From the NCBI GenBank assembly GCA_945859605.1, contig OX243820.1:37421973-37485972 (forward strand): a stretch of 64,000 nt of DNA. The letters run 5' to 3'. Both the position numbers and the translations under genes were made by a program. This document shows positions 1 through 10,279 of this stretch, in pieces (the first letter of the stretch is position 1; every line of letters begins with the position of its first letter). The stretch comes from Lumbricus rubellus (taxonomy: Eukaryota; Annelida; Clitellata; Crassiclitellata; Lumbricidae). Below the pieces are notes generated by a model. It ran no database searches, was not told where the DNA came from, and was given only the letters and a program-made list of their open reading frames with translations.

Positions 1-299
1 ACCTGTCGTCTGCGCCCGTTTCCCGCCACTTTCCTTCGTGTGCCAACTAACATCGCCACCCTGGTCCACCCTGGTCCACCTCCGACTAAACGGCGCCCAC
101 TCGGTCATAGTTTCCCCCTTTAGGAGTTCTGTACTCTGTAGTGACTGACTGTGGTCGCGATTCCATAAATTATGTATCTGTTCAATGACAAGACTCAGAA
201 GAAAAAGACGTGGATGAATATTTGACGAAGATTTGACTCCATGTAGTCGAGAACGTTTTGGTCTTTTTGACCAATCTTAAACATACAGGCAAAGACATA

Positions 300-388
300 T
301 GGAGAGACAGACAGACAGACTGACTGACTGACTTATCTACTTAGTTAGCTACATGTAGTTAGGTCGTTATAGTTAGTTAGTTAGTTAG

Positions 389-437
<49 letters not shown>

Positions 438-605
438 GACCTCCTGACTGACTGACTGACTGACTGACTGGCTGACTGACTGACTGACTGACTGGCTGAC
501 TGGCTGGCTGGCTGACTGACTGACTGACTGACTGGCTGACTGGCTGGCTGACTGACTGACTGACTGACTGGCTGACTGACTGGCTGACTGACTGACTGAA
601 TGAAT
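300..605. repeat. Tetranucleotide repeat tract (GACA / TTAG / TTAC / TGAC)
   Basis: Successive blocks of short tandem tetranucleotides: agac/tgac, then ttag, a clean ttac run at about 390-437, then tgac interspersed with tggc up to about 600. Neighbouring blocks differ by single substitutions, suggesting stepwise conversion of one motif into the next. Confidence 0.9.
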
Positions 606-1016
606 AGATGACTGAGTCATTGTTTCACATGTGCAACTCACTCTGCAGTGTATACAGACAGACAAGACATACGTATAGTATACGTACAGATCAAATCAAG
701 CAAACAAAGGGAAGAACAACGGAAAGATATATTGACCTCCAAGCATACATACATACATACAAACAAGCGCACAGGCAAGCAGACAACCAGAGATAACGCA
801 AGACGGATCGAGAGAGAGAGAGAGAGAGACATTGGACGAAGGTGTTAAGCGCGCGACATGTAAGTTAAGAGGACTGAGATTGGAATATCGAAGTGTCACT
901 CCATCTTCAATTCTTCATGTAGAAGGTCAATCTATGATGTCCAGTGGATCACTCCTGTGTCATGCAGAGTGACATCATTAGACTCCGAATATGCCATGTG
1001 CGTATATATAGGTGCA

Positions 1017-1185
1017 AGACAGACAGACAGACAGACAGACAGATTGAGATAGAGGCAGACACTGGCAGAAATAGGGACGGAGAGAAACAGAGACAGGGGC
1101 AGAGACAGAGACAGAGAAGGGACAGCGACTGACAGATGGACAGACAGATGCACAAACAGACAGAAAGACAGACAGACAGACAGAC
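1017..1185. repeat. (GACA)n microsatellite, interrupted
   Basis: Two acag/agac runs (about 1017-1042 and 1160-1185) flank a purine-rich imperfect middle. The predicted peptides are repeat artefacts. Confidence 0.85.
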
Positions 1186-1302
1186 CGAAGAAAGAGAGCC
1201 ATAGGCAGTATATTTCACGAAGAGACTATAGTATATATACACCACAGCACCTGAATGCATATTATAAAAACACACATAGAATCTATCTATATTTACATAT
1301 AA

Positions 1303-1391
1303 TATATAATAATTATATAGATATATATAATGCATATATATATATGTATTATATATACTATAAAGTATATATATATATATATATATATAAA
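1303..1391. repeat. AT-rich (TA)n tract
   Basis: Nearly pure A/T with a clean (ta)n run at about 1366-1388. No coding signal. Confidence 0.85.
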
Positions 1392-1728
1392 GTACGTAAA
1401 TGATCTGCAGACGCTAAAACCAATGGAAGACTTGAGTATAATGAGAGGCGACAGCAAAACTAATGACGAGGAGGCAAGGAAAAGCGGCGCATCCCCCTTG
1501 GGAGTTTTACCTCCGGTGCATGGCGGCATGCAGTAAGACCGTGGATGTGACACGTTAACGACTTCAATTTCTCTGCCTCGGCTCATCAGGGTTAGTGGCC
1601 TGTCATTTACCATCACTGCCTGCAGGTCGTCTTATAAAAGTACGGTGTACAGTTGGTGTACTCATCTGCCAGCCGAGTTCTATCTAAAGGTGGCACTTGT
1701 AGAACAGAGGTATAGGTGGGTCGCTTTA

Positions 1729-2018
1729 GATCTGGGCAGTGGCGTAGACAGGGGATTCTGGGGTTAAACCCCAACCCTCATTGGCTTAGGAAAAGTTTTT
1801 CAAAGGTTATTTATCCACTTAGATAAGTAAAAACAAAACAATTGTTGTAATAACAATTTGTTTCTCTTACTTTATTCCCTTTGTTACTTTATCCCCTTTT
1901 TATTTACTGTAATACTGTTGTGTTGGTGTCAGGAAGGGCATCCGACCAGGCCATAAAACCCTCTGGCCATAACCCCATCATAAATTCCTGGCTATAGGCC
2001 TACGCCACTGGATCTGGG
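1729..2018. mobile_element. hAT-like MITE, 274 bp, with 8-bp target duplication
   Basis: The element spans 1737-2010. Its left end reads CAGTGGCGTAG and its right end is the exact reverse complement of that 11-mer. The flanking 8-mers 1729-1736 and 2011-2018 are identical (GATCTGGG). An 8-bp target duplication with ends starting CAG is the signature of the hAT superfamily. There is no transposase, so it is a non-autonomous copy. Confidence 0.85.
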
Positions 2019-2026
2019 ACTTGTAT

Positions 2027-2038
2027 ATAGTAGTAGTA

Positions 2039-2072
<34 letters not shown>

Positions 2073-2160
2073 GGTGGTGGTGGTGGCGGTGGCGGTGGTG
2101 GTGGCGGCGGCGGCGGTAGTGGTAGTGGCAGTGGCAGTGGCAGTTGCAGTAGCAGTAATA
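2027..2160. repeat. Trinucleotide repeat (GTA / GTG / GCG / GCA)
   Basis: A run of gta, then gtg, then gcg and gca-type units, again showing block-wise motif change. Translated frames give poly-Val, poly-His or poly-Thr, which are not genes. Confidence 0.85.
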
Positions 2161-2532
2161 GCATGTAATAACAACAATTTGATAATAATACAATCCGAAA
2201 ACATCCTTCAGTTCAATCGTGATTTGAAACCGAGATCTCTGTTCTGCTTGTCTATCAAGCAAACCACTCAGCTAGTATAATAGTAGATCTCATTACAAAG
2301 CATTACATTCCATTACAGAGGTAATTTTCTAATCCGTGATTCAGTCCCAGCCAATGACCGTTCAGATCTATTTATGATATGTAAATTTATGCGTAACTGC
2401 AAGCGAGGCTGGCCGACCGACCGACAGACCAACGGCAATGGCAATACGTGCAATTAACGCGCGTCTGACATCGTTTGCGCGGGAATCCGTCGCCTCACGA
2501 GCAGACGACCGACGACCACGATGACGACGACC

Positions 2533-2540
2533 TGACGTCA
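2533..2540. promoter_or_regulatory. CRE-type palindrome TGACGTCA
   Basis: A perfect TGACGTCA (CREB/ATF consensus) lies in a CpG-rich patch of about 2400-2640, just upstream of a possible first exon of the TMEM151-like gene. The match is exact. A promoter role is inferred. Confidence 0.35.
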
Positions 2541-2594
2541 GAAGAGGAAGCGGCGCGGGTCAAACGCAGACGACCTTCCATCTATCACAACACG

Positions 2595-2639
2595 ATGGCG
2601 AAGACGTTGTCGCCGGCGATGATAATTATTACGGGTCAG
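2595..2639 (+). CDS. Possible first coding exon of the TMEM151-like gene
   Basis: ATG plus 14 codons (MAKTLSPAMIIITGQ) ends at a GT donor in phase 0, which fits the phase-0 start of the next exon at 4682. The CpG-rich surroundings and upstream CRE palindrome favour a transcription start. Vertebrate TMEM151 proteins have a poorly conserved low-complexity N-terminus, so homology cannot confirm this exon. It is a candidate only; a real first exon could lie elsewhere upstream. Confidence 0.22.
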
Positions 2640-2754
2640 GTCAGGAGGTCGTGAGGCCAGCCAATGGCGATGCACCGCTGTAATTGGCCTGCGTAGCTAT
2701 TTCTTTGCGGTGCGTTGCTAGGCGACGGACGGACAGAAAACAGATTATTTTAAA

Positions 2755-3052
2755 TGTGTGTGTGCTTATATTTGGGTGTGTGTGTCTGTGTGTTTGTGTG
2801 TGTATGTGCGTGTGTAGTGAGTTTGAGTGAGTGTGTGTGCGTTGTGTGTGTATTGTATTGTATTGTATATTATTAGCATTTATAAAGTGCCGTATAGACT
2901 AGCTCTTCAGGGTGTGTGCGCGTGTGCGAGTGTGCGTGCGTGTGTGTGCGTGTGTGTGCGCGCGCGTGTGCGTGTGTGCGTGCGTGCGTATGTGCGTGCG
3001 TGTGCGTGCGTGTGTGTGTGTGCGTGTGCGTGCGTGTGTGTGTGCGCGTGTC
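2755..3052. repeat. (TG/CG)n dinucleotide tract
   Basis: Long alternating purine-pyrimidine run of tg and cg steps, a potential Z-DNA former, interrupted at about 2845-2910. His-Thr and Cys-Val open frames here are artefacts. Confidence 0.85.
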
Positions 3053-3564
3053 CTAGCGTAAGCCTGGCTTCGAAAGTCTGCCGTAAACTGAGCCATCTTA
3101 AGACTCGTTGACGCGTTGTAATGGCGCATCTATCAGCCACCCTCGGCCCACCGTCTTACGGTCTTAGACAGAATAATATCACCCACCCTCATCAGTCCCA
3201 CCCTCCTACGGTTGAGACACAGACTTGACAGACGCAATCCATCCCAGCTTCCCTATAACCGTTAAACGGGTTTCGAATCCCAACGTTTAGTGGGCATTAT
3301 CTTACTGGACCACGGCTAAACGACTCCAACGCTCCCTATGGGCAAAGGAATAAAGTGCACGGCTTGCGGCAATTAAATGCTTTGCACAATATAATAAGTA
3401 GGTTGATAACCCGAACGCCAAGCAGGGAAACTGGGTCATGGCCAAAGTGAGGCTGGAAACCATAGCAACCAATTGTTATAAATTCAAGTAACGTTGTTGA
3501 CTCGTTTTTGGTGATTCCGATTGGCTATAATAAATGACGTTAGTGTTAACCCTGATAACAGTGC

Positions 3565-3635
3565 TTAACCTTTTAATGCCGAGATGGTAGTAAAATGTAT
3601 GGGAAATCCTATACCTTCCGGCATTAAAGGGTTAA
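3565..3635. mobile_element. Tiny TTAA-flanked inverted-repeat element (63 bp)
   Basis: TTAA at 3565-3568 and 3632-3635 bound a 63-bp segment. Its ends read CCTTTTAATGCCG on the left and CCCTTTAATGCCG when the right end is reverse-complemented, 12 of 13 identical. TTAA bounds with C-rich ends resemble piggyBac-type MITEs. The very short interior means it could also be a degenerate foldback sequence. Confidence 0.5.
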
Positions 3636-3639
3636 AGTG

Positions 3640-3790
3640 TGATAAAAAGAAGTGCCTGGACAGGCTGGACGCCCCTCACATTTTCAGGTTGCTGGCCATA
3701 TAAGTGGCTGGACGGATAGAGATTTGAAAAAAGTGCCTGGACGCCGTCCATGACCGTCCTGTGACTCCTGTCACACTTTAAGCCCTGCCT
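3640..3790. repeat. Dispersed repeat, copy 1
   Basis: Contains the motif series aagtgcctggac, gacgcccct, cacattttcagg, gctggcca, ataagtgg, gagatttgaaaa, cgtccatgaccgtcct and ttaagccctg. The same ordered series recurs at 5222-5390 inside the TMEM151-like intron. The family is not recognised, and no terminal repeats or reading frame are visible. Confidence 0.7.
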
Positions 3791-3899
3791 GATAGTTATA
3801 TCCCTCTCCCTCTCTCTTTCTTCTATGCCTCTGCCTCTCCCACTCCGTATACGCCTCTGTCTCTCCCACTTCTTGTTCGAGTCCCTATTCCCCCACCTC

Positions 3900-4630
3900 T
3901 TCTTCTTACTATGCCTCTCTTTCTGTCTGTCTCTGTCTGTCTGTCTCTATTTCTCTCTCGATCTGTCTCTCACCCTCTCAGCTATTTGCGTTGTTGACTG
4001 AATTGTTAATTTAACTCATTTACTTTCTGTCAGTCGTTGAACTCTGAAATTCCAATTCCATTTCGAATGAGTCTTTCACCGTACAACACTCTCTCGACCG
4101 TATAATTATACCTCTCCACAACATGATCCAATCTGTCCACACACCATTCCCCACCCCCACATCTTCTTCCGATTATCTTGATAGGTGTGAGGGTGGCGAC
4201 GTTGTTTCTTTGCCGTCCGTCCATGTTCACAATTTATTATGTATAGGAGTTGAATTGAACTGTTTGGCATCCATACAAGGCTCTATACCGTGTACTGCAT
4301 GTCTGCCTCTCTACCTGTGTGTCTGTTTGTGTGTCTGCGTGTTTTAATTTTCGTCTTCTATATTTCTACCTCCTTTTTCTATAGGTCTATTACCTATCTA
4401 TCTATCGGTGTCTGTCTGTCTGCCTGTCTGTATGTCTGTCTGTCTATACATCATCCATCCATCCATCATCTATCTATCCATCCATTCATCCATTAACCCA
4501 CCAGTCTGTCCGTCTGTCTGTATATCTGTCTGCCTGTATGTCTGTGCGCTTCTGTCTGTCTCGATGATGATGATGCTGATGATGATGATGATGATGATGA
4601 TGACGACGACGACGACTATGATGATGATAA
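3900..4630. repeat. Mixed TCTG / ATCC / GAT simple repeats
   Basis: TCTG runs (about 3915-3970, 4410-4445, 4505-4560), ATCC runs (4450-4495) and a GAT/GAC run (4565-4629). The last ends about 50 bp before the acceptor of the first recognised TMEM151-like exon. About 4020-4280 between them is unique sequence with no recognised gene. Confidence 0.8.
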
Positions 4631-4681
4631 CTCGGCTGAACGTATAATAACGGAAACGTTTTCATACATGTCACTCTACAG

Positions 4682-7617
4682 CAACATCCGATCCAGCCGT
4701 CTTTCTTCCGTCTCCTCTACACGGAGTCCCACTGGAAGTGCTTCCTCCTGACCGTCCTTCTCTCCGGCTGCCTCTCAGCCATCGCATGGTGCAAGCTCTC
4801 CCTACAACACCCATCCTCCTCCTCCTCATCCCTCCACCAATCACCCCCATCCTCCTCCTCCTTGGATCCGTCCAACCCTTACCGGTCACCAGTCGGCGCC
4901 ACCAGCTTCTACGCGTGTGAGGACACGTACATTTACATTCCAATCGCCTTCATCGTCGTCATCTACATTGTCTATCTCGTCGAGTGCTGGCACTGTAGGG
5001 TCAGACACCAGCTGCTAGGGTGTGTCGATGCAAGGGCCGTCTACGACCACGTGCATGCGCTGAGGGAGGCGCTGCCCATTGTATGGTGGAAGGCCGTCTG
5101 CTATCATTACGTCCGACGAAGCAGACAGGTGGCGAGGTACCGCAATGGGGATGCCTTCACGAGCACGCAGGTTGGGTGAAAGTAGTTTTCGTTATCGTTA
5201 ACTGTTACCAGTGCTAAAAGTGTAAAAAAAGTGCCTGTAGGCCCCTTACCTTTCCAGAAGAAGTGCCAGGACGCCCCTTACACTTTCAGGTGTGCTGGCC
5301 AAATAAGTGGCAGGACAGCATGGAGATTTGAAAATAAGAGCCAGGACGTCGTCCATGACCGTCCTCCCACATTTTAAGCCCTGACTGTTACTAAAACTTG
5401 AAACGTAGTGACTGGAACAATAGCTTTCGTTATCGCTAACTATAATAGTCAAACTTGAAGTATTATAATAACGGGAAGAAAAGCTTTCGTTAACTATAGA
5501 CTAAGACTTGAAAGTAATAGTATAGTAAGTGAAACAATAGTTTTCGTTATCGTTAACTATAACTAAAACATGAAATATCGCAACTAAAAAAATGGTATTC
5601 GTGATTGTTAACCGCATAATTAGAACTAAAACTTGGAAACATTAACTAGAACACAAGTTTTTGTTATCGTTAACTTTAACTATAACTAACGGTTTTAATA
5701 ATCTATGACTAAAACTCAAATGTATTAGTTATCGCTAAGTATATATAACTAAAACTGAAAACGAAAATCTCACAAGATAACAATGACGAATGCAATATGA
5801 TTAAAACTCTTGGTTTAAAAAAATGATATTTATGTAATTATTAGTAAAGTCTAAAACTAAAGCTTAATTGCACGCAGGTCTACTACGAGCGTGTCAACTC
5901 TCACGTCGGCACTCGCGCCTTCGACTACACGGACTGCGGCGTCAAGGACGTTTCTCGACGACTCGCTGACCTTGAAAAGTTTCCATCCGCAAAGATCCGC
6001 TTCACGAAGCGCTTCTCGTTCGCCACGCAGGAGGCGGAGAGGGAGTTCGAGCAGCAGAGGGAGGAGTTCTTTTCGGGGTACGAGAGAAGGGACGACTACA
6101 TGGAGACGAGGGAGGGAGTGGACTTCGTGGGGGTCAACTTCCGGGAGCAGATGGTCGTCTTCGCGGATCCACATCGTCTTCCGTGGTACGTGTCGAGTGT
6201 CGTCTTCTGGTGTGCTTCCGTCCTTCTCATGTCCTGGCCGATCCGTCTTCTCATCCAGTACAAGACAGCTTACGTCCACTATTTCGTCCACAAGGTCTTC
6301 GGGTGCAACTACCTCCCCGGTGGCGGTGGCAGTGGTGGTGGCGCTGGTGGTGGTGGTGGCAGTGGTGGCAGTGGTGGTGGTGGAGGTGGTGGTGGCAGTG
6401 GTGGCACTGGTGGTGGTGGTGTCCAGCTGGCGCGAGAGGATACGATGGAGAGCGGAGAACTGGAGATGACGATACGCAGCAACTACGTCCTCGTTCCCAG
6501 CTACTCGGAGGCCCTCCTCATGGACTGCCCCGCTGACGGTAACACCCAAGTCCATCCACGAATCGACCCCCGTCATGAAACTGCAGGACTCTCCGTCAAC
6601 ACAACGTCTCGCCTCATCGTCGCCCCGTCCATCTCCGGTGGGAGCAGGTCGTACGGAACGGTTGTAGGGAGCTCCTCAAGAAACCCTCTGGCGCTACTAC
6701 GGGTGGCTGGAAGTTCGATGGGGGTCGCGGAGCATGCGCAGTGGAGAGGTGGGGATGGTCTGGGGTTTCGTCCGGACGAGAGAGGGATCAGTTGGGCGCG
6801 AAGATGGAGGAGGAGTTACTACGAGGCCGTCTGCTTTGGAACGAGTTCGTCATGCACGATCACCGCAAACAACAACAACGATGAGGATGAGAGGGTTGGA
6901 CTGGGAAGGACTGGACGACGGTCCCTCGTGGGATCGATCGGTGGATACGGACGACGGGCGATGATCGCAACGTCCGCATCTTCCCCCGAGTCACTCACTC
7001 CAGTGCCGCCAGGATCATCCGGAGTGGCTGCGATGGCGGTGGTGTCCACTCTCTTCGCCTCCTCCGTCCCACACTATGCCTTCGCACGTCCGGGGTCCTG
7101 GAGCGGCGGTCTGCCTCCACCGGACCACCGTCTCCTGCAGGACTGCGAAGCAACCCCCTTGTCTTCCGGGGCTGGGAAAAGACGGATGCCCCCGAGTCCC
7201 TCTTCCGTGATATCCACGGAGAGGGGCCTAACGACTGAACCGACGACGATGGGGATAGTAAACCTGTCGTCCAGTCCAGTACCCTCCGAACACCACCACG
7301 AGTACCCTGTGGCCACTGAACTACCTCCTTCCTACGAGTTGGCGATAAGAATGGAGCAGGTGCATCTCGATCCCATTGACCTTGACAGCGGTCAAGCGCC
7401 GATGCCTCGGACCAACTGGAGAGACCTGGAAGACGATGTTTCCATCTCAACAATGTCCACATATGTCTCGGATTCTGCGCACGGAACACCGAGACATCAG
7501 CAGCAGCAGCAGCAGCATAAGGATGAGGAGGATGGGATGGTGGTTGTAGCATCCCGTTGCAGAAGACATTCTTCCGCTGATACGTTCACACGTCAATCCG
7601 TCGAAACGACTCTCTAG
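4682..7617 (+). CDS. TMEM151: TMEM151-like multi-pass membrane protein
   Basis: Two exons, 4682-5170 and 5878-7617, joined in phase 0, give 742 residues without the N-terminus. The family hallmarks occur in order: SHWKCFLLTVLLSGCL (first membrane segment), YIYIPIAFIVVIYIVYLVECWHC (second), PIVWWKAVCYHYVRRSRQV then RYRNGDAFTSTQ up to the junction, DDYMETREGV and NFREQMVVFADP in exon 2, a third hydrophobic stretch SVVFWCASVLLMSWPIR, and RSNYVLVPSYSEALLMD. TMEM151A/B are vertebrate membrane proteins of poorly defined biochemical role. An invertebrate-specific poly-Gly insert follows the third segment (6319-6420). The tail is long, low-complexity and Ser-rich, includes a Gln run, and ends in ETTL. 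The AG at 4680-4681 is a good acceptor, so at least one 5' exon is missing or is the candidate at 2595. A poly(A) signal follows at 7663. Confidence 0.92.
5171..5877 (+). repeat. Degenerate intronic tandem repeat, TMEM151-like intron
   Basis: The intron is built of about seven loose copies of a unit around TTTCGTTATCGTTAACTATAACTAAAACTTGAAA, starting near 5183, 5418, 5479, 5537, 5591, 5653 and 5723. The first copy begins 12 bases after the donor. Copy 2 of the dispersed repeat interrupts the first unit (see 5222-5390). Confidence 0.7.
5222..5390 (+). repeat. Dispersed repeat, copy 2 (inside intron)
   Basis: Same ordered motifs as 3640-3790 (aagtgcc, acgcccctta, cactttcagg, gctggcca, ataagtgg, gagatttgaaaa, cgtccatgaccgtcct, ttaagccctga). 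It lies between the two halves of the first unit of the intronic tandem repeat, so it appears to have been inserted there. Confidence 0.7.
6319..6420 (+). repeat. GGT/GGC repeat encoding a poly-Gly stretch
   Basis: In-frame trinucleotide repeat in exon 2 of the TMEM151-like gene, giving about 30 residues of Gly with scattered Ser, Ala and Thr directly after the third hydrophobic segment. Vertebrate homologues have a Gly/Ser-rich linker in a similar place, so it is probably a flexible, length-variable linker. Confidence 0.85.
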
Positions 7618-7662
7618 CGAAGAACTACATCGCTTTAAATAATAATTATTAATTATATATGT

Positions 7663-7668
7663 AATAAA
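7663..7668 (+). terminator. Poly(A) signal AATAAA of the TMEM151-like gene
   Basis: Canonical AATAAA 46 bases after the stop codon, in AT-rich sequence directly before the piggyBac-like element. Confidence 0.6.
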
Positions 7669-7713
7669 ACAATGATAGTAAATTAATAATGATATTAGTA
7701 ATAATTATTATTA

Positions 7714-8687
7714 TTAACCCTCGGGCTACCAGGGGGGGGGTGGTATCCACCCCCCCCTAGGTTTTTTCCAAATCAAATTTTTTTCGTTTGGAATAAAATT
7801 TTGACGTTTTATGTAGCTGTAGAGGATTCATTTGCACACATTTTGAGCTAAAATGTGTGATGATATACCATACCATTCAAAAGTTATACCCGATATACCC
7901 GAGGCACCAGAGGGGGGTGGATACCACCCCCCCCTTAGATTATCGGCTGTATCTTATCCGTCCTTTGACATGAAGAGACATGAATTACACCATTCTGTAG
8001 AGGGAATGTGGGGCTACATTGTGGTGGTCACGGAGTTGTCTTTGGACAACCGGAAGTGCTCAAAATAAATTAAAATATATAAAAAGGTGTTTTATTTTCA
8101 TAAAATTTTTATGTTTTTCCTATTAAAAATTATTCATAATTTATTTTTCAAGAGAAGTAAATTATGCCGTTCTATAGTGGGCATTTAGGGCTATCTTTTG
8201 ATACCAATTAATTTGACATTTGATGACCGGAAGTGCTCAAAATAAATTTAAATGTGTGAAAATGTTGGGTTTTTTTACAACGTAAACCGATAAGTCTCCG
8301 TAAACGTTTTTCAGCAGCTAATACATGTTTTTTTTCTTTTTATTGTATTTAAAACTAACTTACTACTAGTTTTTATAGTTGGATAATGGACTTTATTATA
8401 TTTAAATAAATAAATTATGTTAAAAACACACAGAATCTAATATTTTGCTTATGCGAAAGTATACATTTTGTGAAATCGACGGGTGCCTAGGGAAAAAAAT
8501 TCATAATTCCGGGGTGCTTTCATATATTTCAAACCTAAATATACCATTTTGTGCAGAAATGAATGCTGAATCCATTGATGTATTACAAGTTATGATATCT
8601 CAAACCAAACCCAAAATCCAGGGGGGGTGGTAACCACCCCCCTTGGTAGTCAGTGTTACAAAAAAAGCTTGGTAGCCTGAGGGTTAA
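7714..8687. mobile_element. piggyBac-like non-autonomous element, 966 bp, TTAA target sites
   Basis: TTAA at 7714-7717 and 8684-8687 flank 7718-8683. The left end reads CCCTCGGGCTACCAGG and the reverse-complemented right end reads CCCTCAGGCTACCAAG, 14 of 16 identical. TTAA target duplication with CCC-starting ends is the piggyBac signature. The interior is AT-rich and has no transposase. It carries three G-tract/C-tract palindromes centred on GGTGGTATCCACC or its variants (about 7732-7758, 7914-7936, 8621-8643). Confidence 0.85.
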
Positions 8688-8754
8688 AAACCATCGGCGA
8701 AGACAAAGCATTCCAGAAGATCTCTATTTTTGAAATTCTAAGGAAATTCGAGAG

Positions 8755-8915
8755 GAAGAGAAGGAGAAGAAGAAGACGACGACAATGAAGAAGAAGAAGA
8801 AGAAGAAGAAGAAGAAGAAGAAGAAGAAGAGGGGAGGGGGAGCAGGAAGATGAGAAGCAGGAGCAGGAGGTGGAGCAGGAAGAGGAGGAGGAAGAATAAG
8901 AGGAAGAGGAAGAAG
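8755..8915. repeat. Purine-rich (GAA)n / (GGA)n tract
   Basis: Almost pure purine on the + strand, with a clean gaa run at about 8787-8830 followed by gga-type units. Poly-Phe/Pro and Lys/Glu-type frames here are artefacts. Confidence 0.9.
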
Positions 8916-9139
8916 AAGCGACAATCGCATTTGATTTCTTCGTAAAAAGGGGGTCAACACATTCTCCAGGTGGTTACCATGCAGATAAGGGCAACCACGA
9001 CGAAGATGGTATACATATGAGACGATAGACAGACGGTCGACTACGGAAGGCCATAAGGGACATATTGGAGCGATCGGTGGCTATAATTGCCCTGCTGTGG
9101 CCAGTGACCATGTACAGATATTATTTATTGGTCTTTTGA

Positions 9140-9600
9140 TAGAAGAAGAAACAGATGCGTATGATGATCATTGTGTCTCTTGAGGGATTCCGTAAAAGCA
9201 CTGTTGGCAGACGGACCTCTCAGATTCTCAGATGGACGAAGGGTTGGATTGAAGGACAACAGGACAAAAAGACAAAAGGATAAAGGACGGGTGAGAGAAG
9301 GACAGAAGGACACAAGGAGGGGAGGGGGAAAAGTGGATTCAAATAAGGACGGAAAATACAGAGGGAGAGAAGGACAGGGGACAGATGAAAAGGGGGCAGA
9401 AAAGAGGGACATTAGGGACCGAAGTACATAGAGACAGATTGACAGGTGGACAGAGGGACAAAAGAGACAGAGGGACAAAAGGAATAGAGGGACAGAGGGA
9501 CAAAAGAACGGAAATACAGAGGGACAGGGAGACAGAGTGGGGGACGGAGCAAGGCCTATTTATGTGTTTTTGGGTACTTGAACAGTGAACATTTCCCCCC
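9140..9600. repeat. Degenerate GGACA/GAGGG purine-rich repeat
   Basis: Loose tandem of ggacaga, agggac and aaaagg words over several hundred bases, ending in a C10 run at about 9595-9605. Open frames on both strands translate to Arg/Asp/Lys or Ser/Cys/Pro repeats and show no domain. Confidence 0.75.
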
Positions 9601-9744
9601 CCCCCACCAAGTGATATTACATAAAAAATCAAGTAATGCATTTACTTGCACACGATGTAAGAACTAAGAATTAAGGGACGGAGGTTTAATTGTGAAGCTC
9701 TTATTTCTACGTGAAATTATAGGGCCTACAATTTTACAATAGGT

Positions 9745-10205
9745 TAGATCATGATGATGATCTAATCATGATGATGATCTAATCATGATGATGGTCTAAT
9801 CATGATGATGATCTAATCATGATGATGATCTAATCATGACGATGATCTAATCATGACGATGATCTAATCATGATGATGATCTAATCATGATGATGATCTA
9901 ATCATGATGATGATCTAATCATGACGATGATCTAATCATGACGATGATCTAATCATGACGATGATCTAATCATGACGATGATCTAATCATGACGATGATC
10001 TAATCATGATGATGATCTAATCATGACGATGATCTAATCATGACGATGATCTAATCATGACGATGATCTAATCATGACGATGATCTAATCATGATGATGA
10101 TCTAATCATGATGATGATCTAATCATGATGATGATCTAATCATGATGATGATCTAATCATGATGATGATATAATCATGATGATGATCTAATCATGATGAT
10201 GATGT
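9745..10205. repeat. 17-bp satellite array, about 27 copies
   Basis: Tandem array of CTAATCATGATGATGAT. Two variants differ at one base (ATGATGATG versus ATGACGATG) and occur in blocks rather than at random. Every unit carries the palindrome ATCATGAT, and GATC recurs once per unit. No spacers or cas genes are present, so it is a satellite, not a CRISPR array. Confidence 0.95.
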
Positions 10206-10279
10206 GGAAGCTGGAGCACTTCTGAACAACTATTTCAACAGAGCAAAAATATACCCTGCTTCAACAAGATCATGCATGG

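Larger units (their letters stand above)
1..1728. other. Left intergenic DNA, no gene recognised
   Basis: I see no recognisable coding exon here. Open frames over this stretch are translations of tetranucleotide repeats (Ser-Gln, Cys-Leu-Ser or Thr-Asp-Arg-Gln runs). The sequence is a mosaic of unique AT-rich DNA and simple repeats, listed separately. Regulatory sequence for the downstream TMEM151-like gene could lie here, but nothing shows it directly. Confidence 0.6.

Noticed and set aside
5857..6576. 239-codon minus-strand frame antisense to TMEM151-like exon 2
   Set aside because: Shadow of a GC-rich coding exon; the + frame carries clear family motifs while the antisense is Thr/Val low-complexity over the poly-Gly repeat.
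9745..10205. CRISPR-like array
   Set aside because: 17-bp units are contiguous with no unique spacers, in a eukaryotic genome; it is a satellite.
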